Part shown: in pieces, positions 56,033 through 64,000 of the stretch | Layout of the letters: every line of letters starts with the position of its first letter | How positions within the stretch are numbered: the stretch's first letter is position 1 | Assembly (NCBI RefSeq): GCF_004187715.1 | Contig: NZ_QZWF01000012.1 | Location: forward strand, 25,097 to 89,096 | DNA: 64,000 bases | Origin: Streptomyces sp. F001 | GTDB taxonomy: Bacteria > Actinomycetota > Actinomycetes > Streptomycetales > Streptomycetaceae | Reading direction: 5' to 3' | Position numbers and translations under genes: made by a program | Notes under the pieces: generated by a model | Database searches by the model: none | What the model was told of the DNA's origin: nothing | The model's input: only the letters and a program-made list of their open reading frames with translations

Positions 56033-59008
56033 GGCCCATCGGTGGAGTCGGGCCCCTCGGCGGAGGGTCCATTGCTCCCCGCCTCCGTGGGGTTTCGTTC
56101 AACGATCCTCCTGTTCCTCCACACCCGCAGCAGCTGCTCGGCCTCTGCCCGCCGCGCCCGAGCGAGGTCGGTCTCGTCGACGGCATCCGCGTACGCGGCA
56201 GTACGGCACGCGCGCGTGCAGCCGCCTCCGCGCTGCGGCCCAGGTCGGCGCCAGCAGCCCGGGCGAGTTCGGCACCGGTACGGCTGTGCACGGCGGCGTC
56301 CCGAGCGAGGCGAACACCGCGACGGCCTGGGCCTTGGGCCAGGGCCTCCGCGAATGCGGCCTGGATCGAGCGTCCCCGGCGTCCTCGGCGGACGAGCGGG
56401 CCAGCAGGTCGCCGACTGGCGTGCGTGTCGCCCAGTTCGGCGGTCAGCCGCTGCTGCGCGTCCTCGTCGGCCGTGGCATCCAGCGCCCCGCTCGCACTCA
56501 CCGAGGGCGAGCGTCATCAGCTCCCGTGCGTGTCCGTGCCGTCCTCCGTGCGCAGGCGAGCCACGCGCGGGCGCGCAGCGAGCGGACCAGACCGTGGACG
56601 TTGCCGAGGGAACGCACAGGTCGCCCGCGCGCGTACGCCCGGTCCGCCTCGGTGGGCAGCCCCGCCTGTCCGAGGGACTCGGCGGCGAGGTGGGCGAGGG
56701 TCGCGTGGTCCTGCTGCTCGGCCAGTGCCGGCGATCTCGCCGCCTGCAGTCGGGCTCGGCGGAGGCGCGGTGCTCCCGAGCTCGCTGAGGCAGTCGCCGA
56801 GCCACCACTGGGTCTGGACGATCGCGCGTCGCCGTGCGTCTCGGCGGTCAGGTCGAGCAACGCCGACTCCAGCACTCGGCGGCCTCGGCGCACCGCCCTG
56901 CCGCAGCAGGAACCCGGCCGAGCAGTGCCGGGCCCAGGCGCCGAACGTCGGGCCTCGCCGGCCTCGTCGGCCAGTGTGCTGCCTCCAGAGCGTGCTCGGC
57001 GGCCTGCGGACTCGTCGCTGCCGCGAGGACCTCGGCGAGCTGCAGGTGCAGCTGGGCCCGCCGGTCGCCTCCAGGTGCGGTCCCCGTGCTCCAGGGCCGC
57101 CTTCAGCGCCCGCTCGGCCTCCGCCAGTGTGCCGAGGTGGTGGGCGAGCCCGGCCAGCCGGGCCTCGTACTCCACCGCGAACACGGCAGCCCGCGTCGAC
57201 GACGCCGCGAGGCCTGCGCGAAACAGTTCGGCGGCGGCCTCCAGATCCCGTGGTGCACCGCGAGTTCGGCGAGCATGGCCCGCGCCTCGGCGGCCCGTGC
57301 GGCGAGCCGGACGTCGTCCCCGGCCTGCCCTCCACGAGCGCGAGCACCTCCGCGCCGCCGCCTCGGCCGCGGCGAGGACGGCCTCCTGCGAGGAGCCGGG
57401 GGACGGTACGGGCGTCGGCCTCTGCGGCAACGCGCCTCCGGCGCCCGGCGGCCTCGTCCGCCTCCTGCACCCTCCGCATCAGGATCCGCGCCCGCCCCAT
57501 CAGCACGGACGCGGTCGCCGGAGCCGTGGCACTCTCGGCATACAGGGAGGACTGGTCGTAGGGCTCGGCGACGGCTCGACGCCTCGGGACCCGCCCCGAG
57601 GGCGCGTACGTACGCCGCACGCGCGCGTGCGCCAGCGCCTCACGGGGTGCCCGCTCGGCGTACAGCTCGGCGGCGCGTTCGAAGAGCTCGGCGCCTCGGG
57701 CCCGAGGTCCATCGCCGGTGATCGGCGATCTCCGGCGGTCACGGGCGTCCATGCCGACGCCCTCCGCGGCCCGGGCGACGGCCGCCCAGGCTCGACGGCG
57801 TTCGGCTGCAGGGCATCCGACAGGCGGCGCGCCTCGGCCAGCAGCGCGGCCAGGTCCGGCTCGTCCGCGCCCGCGGTGGGCGAGGACGCGACTGGGGCGG
57901 GGGCCACGGACGCCGGGACGACCGTACGCCGGAGACAGCCGTTCCGCGCGCACGCCCAGGGCGAGCGCTCACAGCGGCTGCTGCCCATCCGCGCGCGTGC
58001 CGCTCACTGACGTGCGACGTGGTTGGCTGGTCGAAACGCGCCGCAGGGCGAGGGCCTCCGCGCGCGCGTGGGCGGCCAGTTCGCGTGCGTTCCATGTCCG
58101 GCCGGCCGGTCCCGGGACCTGCTGATCGCCCAGGCCCAGTTCGGTGAGGTCCATGAGCAGGCTCACCACGCTCATGAACTCCATTCGGCTGCGCGGATGT
58201 CCGGTGTCGGTGAAGTACGCGGCCGTCGCCAGCAGCTCAGACCGCGTGCCTCGTTGCCGGTCAGCGTGCAGAACTCGACATGGTCGGCGTACGCGCCCCG
58301 CATGCTCTCCATGGCCGTACGAGCCGGAAGCGCGCAGATGGTGGGCGCGTGCTCGTCCAGGCGGCCCAGCCGCAGCAGGGGCACGAGGGAGGAGCCAGCG
58401 TGGTGTGCGGCTCGTGGGCGGTGAACTCGCCGTCCAGCACCGGACCCACAGCTTCAGCGCCTCGGCGTCCGCGCCCGTTCCACTGCCACAGCCCTGACCC
58501 TGCAGCTCGCATGCGTGGCAGTCGGCATCCTGTCCGGTCTGCGGCCAGCCACGGGCGTACGCCCGTCCGCCCGCTGCACGTCTCGACATGCGCGGCCACG
58601 CTGAACTCGGCGCTGCGCACGGCCCGTTCGGAGTGACCGGCGAGGGGTAGCGGTGCTCCATCTCGCCGAGCCACTTCTCGATGGAGGCCAGCGGGATGTG
58701 CGGCTGGTCGAGCATGCGGCCGACATCCATTGAAGACCAGTGCAGGGAGTGGGTCTCGTACTCGTCGAAGTCCTCGGGCGCTCGTCCCATGCGCAGCAGA
58801 CGCGCGAAGGGACGAACATTTGTCCTTCTCGGAGCTGTAGTTGTAGACCTTCAGCTGGTGTCCGAGCACCTCGATCACGGGAGCGGGATGCCCAGCTTCT
58901 GGCCTCGGCGAGCAGCTGTTCCGCGCGCGCGTTGCGGGCGGGCCTCCGGCTGCTCGGAGTTCTGAGCCATCGCCGGCGCAGCGCGTCGAAGTCGGTGATC
59001 TCACTCAT
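56016..59008 (-). CDS. large helical-repeat (TPR-like) protein, about 1000 aa (frame broken)
   Basis: It starts MSEITDFDALRRRWL on the ATGA that ends the Hsp90-like gene, so the two are translationally coupled. Segments in many frames share an Ala/Leu/Arg/Glu-rich helical-hairpin pattern typical of tetratricopeptide arrays: EDFDEYETHSLHW, DQPHIPLASIEKWLGEMEHRY, ELAAHARAEALAL, LFERAAELYAERAPREALAHARVRRTYA, LEAAAELFRAGLAASSTRAAVFAVEYEARLAGLAHHLGTLAEAERALKAALEHGD. A Pro-rich linker lies near the middle (about 57850-57950). The end is uncertain: stops at 56016 or 56099 are possible. It is the likely partner of the Hsp90-like protein; the function is inferred from linkage only. Confidence 0.7.
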
Positions 59009-60844
59009 CGGTGACCGTCCCCAGGGGAGTCGGAGTCGCTGTGGGTGGCCCATTCGAGGAGGCCGATGAACGCGCGGTTCAGCAGCGCGGAGTCGGCCGG
59101 CCGCAGCGGCGCTGCGCCATGAGCAGGGCCTGGCCGTACAGGGACTCCGGGCGGTGCCCACGAGCTCCGGTTCGTTCAGTGAACTGATCCGGCGGATCAG
59201 CGGGTGAGGTGGTTGAGACCAGAGCGCGCGTGGGTGCTGCCGGCAGCGGCCCAGGATGGCCCGGCCCACAGGTCGTCGGCCTGCTCCTCCGCCTCGGCGC
59301 GGGCCTGCTCGTGCCGGGCCGCCCGGTCGTCCAGATGCAGCGCGGCACGGACAGGGGGTGGAAGGCCCGCAGGACCACGTCACAGCCCAGCGGGTCCAGG
59401 GTGGCCCGCGCGGCCGCCAGAAAGCCCGAAAGGCCAGCTCCTCGGCCGGGTCGACGGCATCCAGGTGGGCGGTCACCGTGTCGGCGTCGAGCTCGGCCAC
59501 CACGGTGCCGGGGCGGACCGAGGGCAGCGCCTCGACCAGTTCGCTGTCGTACGTGTAACCGCCGTTGACGACGCCGATGCCCTGCGCGGACGCGATCGGG
59601 GCGACCTGCCGGTACTCCTCGACGGTGCGCGTGAAGTGCACCACCGGGTGCCGCAGGGCGAACTCCTCCAGGGACAGCTGCCCGTCGGTCGTCTCGAAGG
59701 GCAGCCACGGCAGCATCGTGCGCAGCATCCCCCTGTCGTCGGGCAAGGGACTTCACGCCCAGATGGTGCACGGACAGGAACGCCGCCAGCCGCTCCGGAT
59801 CACCGGCGGCAAGACCCGTCAGCCAGGACCGGATCCGCTCGCCCAGCGCTTCCGCACGGCGGCCAGCGTCTCGTCCTCGTAGAGCGACTCGCGTGACGCC
59901 GTGGGCCGCAGGCTGTCGGTGTCGAGCACACAGCGAACGAAGAACGCCCAGTCGGGCAGCAGCTGTTCGGCGCGCTCGGTCAGCAGCATGCCCTTGAGAT
60001 GGACCCGGTGCCGGGCGCGCTGCGCCGGGCTGACCGCGGAGGGCAGGACGTACGCACACACCGCGGATGCCCGCGAGCGGTACGTTGAGGTCGATCGAGT
60101 CCAGCGGCGTGAACCCGAACAGCTCGTGACAGTGCCGCGCCAGGGCCACCCTCCGGGTGGCGGGGGAGGGGTACGGCCGGTCCCAGGGCGCCGGAAGGTC
60201 GGTGACCGCCTCGTCGCCCCCGCACGTCGTACGGCAGCAGCGAGCCGAAGTCCCGCGCCAGCGCCAGCACCCGTTCCTCGGCCAGCCACTCCCCGGCCCC
60301 GGCCCGCGCCACCAGGTGCACAGTGTCCCCGGTTCGGGACGGGCCTCGTCCGGCAGCGTCCGCACCGTGTACGAGCCGTCGTCGGTCGCCGTCCACTCCA
60401 CGGGCCGGGCATCGGGCGTGCGGGCGCTGCGGCTGACGACCCGGATCCGCTCGGCGACGACGAAACAGGCCAGCAATCCGATGCCGAACTGCCCGAGAAA
60501 GTCGGAGCGCACCTCCTGGATCCCCTTGGCGCGCTTGGAACTGCGGCCGATGGTCGCCAGCAGGCTGTGCACATCGGCCTCGGTGAGCCCGACGCCGGAG
60601 TCCTCCACCCGCAGGGCGCCGCTCCCGGCGTACAGCCGCACCCGCGCCGGGGCGTCGGGCTGTTCGGCCCGGCGGGCGGTGATGGCGTCGACGGCGTTCT
60701 GCAGCAGTTCGCGCAGATAGACCTTCGGCTGGAGTAGAGGTGATGGGAGAGCAGATCCACCAGACCGCGCAGGTCGACCTGGAACGTATGAGGTGAAGGG
60801 GCTGACTGGGATGCCTGTGATGACTGTGAGGTCTGGGAGTCCAT
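59005..60844 (-). CDS. Hsp90-family (HtpG-like) ATPase, about 613 aa (frame broken)
   Basis: A GHKL-type chaperone ATPase. It starts MDSQTSQSSQASQSAPSPHTFQVDLRGLVDLLSHHLYSS. The nucleotide pocket is LRVEDSGVGLTEADVHSLLATIGRSSK and FLGQFGIGLLACFVVAERIRVVSRSA. The middle domain has ARHRVHLKGMLLTERAEQLLPDWAFFVRCVLDTDSLRPTASRESLYED. The C-terminal part is divergent from E. coli HtpG and ends ALLNRAFIGLLEWATHS. Several one-base losses break the frame. The GTG/ATG choice is open; I use ATG 60844. It is divergent from recG across 187 bp and is followed by the coupled repeat-protein gene. Confidence 0.87.
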
Positions 60845-61031
60845 CGTCACAGCGCCGGTGGGGGACGACGTCGGCGCGGGGTCGGGCGGTCCGGGTGAGG
60901 CCGTGACCGCGAAAGGATGGCCGGGGCGCGCCATCCTAAAGCCCCAGCGAGCCGTCTGACCAGGGTTTCCCGAGACGTATACGGCTGCGCGCCCGGGACC
61001 TCTACGGCATTGTCAGTGGTGTGTGTGTGCA

Positions 61032-63194
61032 ATGGATCTCGTGCCCGCACTGGAAGAACCACTGAGAAGGTGCTCGGCCCAGCCACCGCGAAGGTGTATG
61101 CCGAGCACCTCGGCCTGAACGTGGTGACCTCCTGCACCACTACCCGCGCAGATACGAGGAGCGGGGCCAGCTGACCCACCTCGCCGACCTTCCCATGGAC
61201 GAGCACGTCACCGTGGTCGCCCAGGTCGCCGACGCCCGCCTGCACACCTTCGCCTCCGCCAAGGCGCCCCGCGGCAAGGGCCAGCGCCTCGAGGTGACCA
61301 TCACCGACGGCAGCGGCCGCCTCCAACTGGTCTTCTTCGGCAACGGCGTGCACAAACCCCACAAGGAACTCCTGCCGGGCACCCGGCGATGTTCGCGGGC
61401 AAGGTCTCCGTCTTCAACCGCCGTCTGCAACTCGCTCATCCCGCCTACGAGTTGCTGAAGGGGGACGCCGAGGACGCCGTCGACACCTGGGCGGCGCCCT
61501 GATTCCGCTCTACCCGGCCACCGCCAAGCTGGAGTCCTGGAAGATCGGCAAGGCGATCCAGACGGTCCTGCCCAGCGCCCAGGAGGCCGTCGATCCCTGC
61601 CGGACCCCTGCGCGAGGGCCGCGGTCTGGTCTCCCTCCCCAGGCCCTCCTCAAGATCCACGCCCGCACACCAAGGCGGACATCGCCGGCGCCCCGACCGC
61701 CTCAAGTGGGACGAGGCCTTCGTCCTCCAGGTCGCCCTGGCCCCCGCCGTCACGCCGACGCCCAACTCCCGGCGGTCGCCCGCAAACCCAAGCCCGACGG
61801 CCTCCTCACGGCCTTCGACGACCGCCTCCCCTTCACCCTCACCGAGGCCAGCAGAAGGTCTCCAGGGAGATCTTCGACGACCTGCGACGGAGCATCCGAT
61901 GCATCGGCTCTGCAGGGGAGGTCGGCAGCGGCAAGACCCTGGTGGCCCTGCGCGCCATGCTCGCCGTCGTCGACGCCGGTGGGCAGGCCGCGATGCTCGC
62001 GCCCACCGAAGTGCTCGCCAGCAGCATCACCGGTCGGTCGTGGAGATGATGGGCGAGCTGGCCGAGGGCGGATGCTGGGCGGGGCCGAGCAGGCCACGAA
62101 GGTGGTCCTGCTGACCGGGTCCATGGGCGCGGCCGCCGGCGGCAGTCGTTGCTCGATCTGGTCACCGGGGAGCAGGATCGTGATCGGCACGCACGCGTTG
62201 ATCGAGACAAGGTGCAGTTCCATGACCTGGGGCTGGTCGTGGTGGACGAACAGCACCGGTTCGGGGTCGAGCAGCGCGACGCCCTGCGCGGCAAGGGCAA
62301 GCAGCCTCCGCACCTGCTGGTCATGACCGCCACGCCCATCCCGCGGACCGTCGCCATGACCGTCTTCGGGGATCTGAGACCTCCGTCCTCGACCAGCTCC
62401 CGGCCGGACGCTCGCCCATCGGCAGCCATGTCGTCCCCGCCGCCGACAAGCCCCACTTCCTGGCCCGGGCATGGGAGCGGGTGCGCGAGGAGGTCGCGAA
62501 CGGCCATCAGGCATACGTCGTCTGCCCCCGTATCGGTGACGAGGAGGACGACCCGAAAAAGAAGAAGTCCCCGGAGGACGAGGCCGAGAAGCGCCCGCCG
62601 CTCGCCGTCCTGGACGTGGCCGACCAGCTGAGCCAGGGCCGCTGAACGGCCTCAAGGTCGCGGTGCTGCACGGTCGTATGCACCCGGACGACAAGGACGC
62701 CGCATGCGCCGCTTCGCCGCCGTGAGACCGACGTCCTGGTCGCCACGACGGTCATCGAGGTCGGCGTGAACGTGCCGAACGCGACCGTGATGGTGATCAT
62801 GGACGCCGACCGCTTCGGCGTCTCCCAGCTCCACCAGCTGCGCGGCCGCGTCGGCCGGGCTCGGCGCCCGGCCTGTGCCTGCTGTCACCGAGATGCCCGA
62901 GGCGAGCGCGGCCCGCCAGCGGCTCAACGCTGTGGCGGCCACCCTCGACGGCTTCGAACTCTCCCGTATCGACCTCGAACAGCGCCGCGAGGGCGACGTC
63001 CTCGGCCAGGCCCAGTCCGGCGCCCGCACCAGCCTGCGCGTGCTCGCCGTCATCGAGGACGAGGAGATCATCGCCGCGGCGGAGGAGGCAGCGGCGTGGT
63101 CGCGGCCGACCCGGAGCTGACCGCCTTCCGGTCTGAGGACGGCCCTGGACGCCCTTCTGGACAGGAGAGGGAGCAGTACTTGGAAAAGGGGTGA
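61032..63194 (+). CDS. recG: ATP-dependent DNA helicase RecG (frame broken)
   Basis: A branched-DNA helicase for fork reversal and recombination. It starts MDLVPALEEP. The wedge/OB domain is readable (LTHLADLPMDEHVTVVAQVADARLHTF; LQLVFFGNGVHKPHKELLPGTR). The Walker A GEVGSGKT appears near 61915 across a frame change. Motifs DEQHRFGVEQRDALRGKGKQPPHLLVMTATPIPRT and DRFGVSQLHQLRGRVGR follow. It ends GQEREQYLEKG. At 2163 bp it is roughly 50 bp short of a normal 735-740 residue RecG, the heaviest indel load of any gene in the window. Confidence 0.9.
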
Positions 63195-63348
63195 GCGGGA
63201 CACCCTTCAGGGGGCGGCTGTGTCGATATGCGGCTCCGCCGCGCGGGCGTGACCAGCCACCACGAACCCGCAGCCGGCCAGGGCGAATGCGCACCCCCAC
63301 CGTGGCCTGCCAAACTGAACGCAAAGGACCCACGAACAAGGACCCGAG

Positions 63349-63926
63349 ATGACCCGCGTGATCGCCGGCGCAGCCGCGGACGCCGCCTAGCCGTCCCGCA
63401 GGGAACCCGCACCCGCCCACTCCGACCGCTCGCGAGGGCCTCTTCTCCACCTGGCAGTCCCTGCTCGGCGGCCCCCTGGACGGCGAGCGGTCCTTGACCT
63501 GTACGCCGGTTCCGGCGCCGTCGGCCTGGAAGCCCTCTCCCGGGGCGCCGGCCACACCCTCCTCGTCGAAGCCGATGCCCGAGCGGTCCGCACGGTCCGG
63601 GAGAACGTCAGAAACCTCGGCCTGCCCGGCGCCGAGGTCAGGGCAGGCAAAGCGGAACAGATCATCCGCACACCGCCCCGCGGAGCCGTACGACATCGTC
63701 TTCCTCGACCCGCCGTACAGTGTCTCGGATCACGATCTTCGCGAGATTCTGCTCACACTCCGCACGGAGGGTGGCTCGCGGACGAAGCCCTCGTCACCGT
63801 GGAGCGCAGCACCAGAAGCGGTGAGTTCGGGTGGCCGGAGGGCTTCGAAGCACTCCGTACCCGCCGGTACGGTGAGGAACGTTTTGGTACGGTCGCGCCG
63901 CCTCTACGTGCGAAGACGCACCATGA
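63349..63926 (+). CDS. rsmD: 16S rRNA (guanine966-N2)-methyltransferase RsmD (frame broken)
   Basis: A SAM-dependent methylase of 16S rRNA. It starts MTRVIAGAA, then RRLAVPQGTRTRP. The SAM-binding loop LDLYAGSGAVGLEALSRGAGHTLLVEADARAVRTVRENV and the catalytic motif YDIVFLDPPY are both visible in different frames, and it ends AASTCEDAP. About five indels break it. It is followed by coaD, as in most actinobacteria. Confidence 0.88.
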
Positions 63927-63952
63927 CCGGACCGGAGAGCGAGGGATCTCAA

Positions 63953-64000
63953 GTGCGCCGTGCCGTCTGTCCCGGGTCGTTCGACCCGATCACCAACGGA
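63953..64000 (+). CDS. coaD: phosphopantetheine adenylyltransferase CoaD, first 16 residues
   Basis: GTG 63953 gives MRRAVCPGSFDPITNG, the conserved N-terminus with the nucleotide-binding GSFDPITNG motif of this coenzyme A enzyme. The rest lies beyond the window. An ATG at 63923 is in the same frame but gives a longer, unusual N-terminus. Confidence 0.9.
   Translation, partial: MRRAVCPGSFDPITNG

Noticed and set aside
1..64000. CRISPR arrays, insertion sequences, prophage or integrase genes
   Set aside because: I saw no spaced direct repeats, no transposase or integrase motifs, and no target-site duplications at the palindrome limits within the window.

Overview
The window is high-GC actinobacterial chromosome, almost certainly Streptomyces. 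Third codon positions are almost all G or C, GTG and TTG starts are common, two complete conservons (cvn operons) sit in tandem, and gene order follows the S. coelicolor stretch SCO5534-SCO5568 as I remember it: tRNA-Gln/Glu, HAD, gltX, FAH, a small gene, cvn1, cvn2, accE, accB on one side, and MerR, ndgR, leuCD, hupS, cofC, plsC, gpsA, ddl, thiL, thiD, rpmB, DAK2 protein, recG, rsmD, coaD on the other.

The dominant structure is a giant inverted repeat. Bases 1-20397 reappear reverse-complemented as 20398-40720, with the axis between 20397 and 20398 and no spacer. Each arm holds a tRNA-Gln, a HAD phosphatase, gltX, a FAH-fold enzyme, a 64-residue peptide gene, conservons 1 and 2, accE, accB, an SDR, a B12/radical-SAM protein and a DMT exporter. 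The left arm is still matching at base 1, so the left limit of the palindrome lies outside the window.

The left arm is clean. The right arm is an essentially exact mirror from 20398 to about 26387, with one mismatch seen, beside the axis. From about 26388 onward it carries many one-base gains and losses, net 74 bases shorter over 14.3 kb. The same damage continues outside the palindrome through single-copy genes such as leuC, hupS, gpsA, ddl and recG. The simplest reading is unpolished long-read consensus from 26.4 kb onward, and the palindrome itself may be a fold-back assembly join. One 79-bp tract in cvnD1 does not fit indel noise: the arms differ there by 14 clustered substitutions, and the left arm equals cvnD2.

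From 40721 to 64000 the sequence is single copy: the rest of a five-gene Gln/Glu tRNA cluster, a MerR regulator divergent from a DUF4188 gene with a dyad operator, ndgR divergent from leuCD with a dyad operator, a lysine-rich HU protein, F420, phospholipid and peptidoglycan precursor genes, thiL-thiD, rpmB, a DAK2 protein, and recG-rsmD-coaD. Between the DAK2 gene and recG lies an opposite-strand two-gene operon of an Hsp90-family ATPase and a roughly 1000-residue repeat protein. This is the best candidate in the window for a little-described system.

Frame-broken single-copy genes are typed CDS because I judge the breaks to be sequence error. Frame-broken copies in the right arm are typed pseudogene to keep them apart from the intact left-arm genes.
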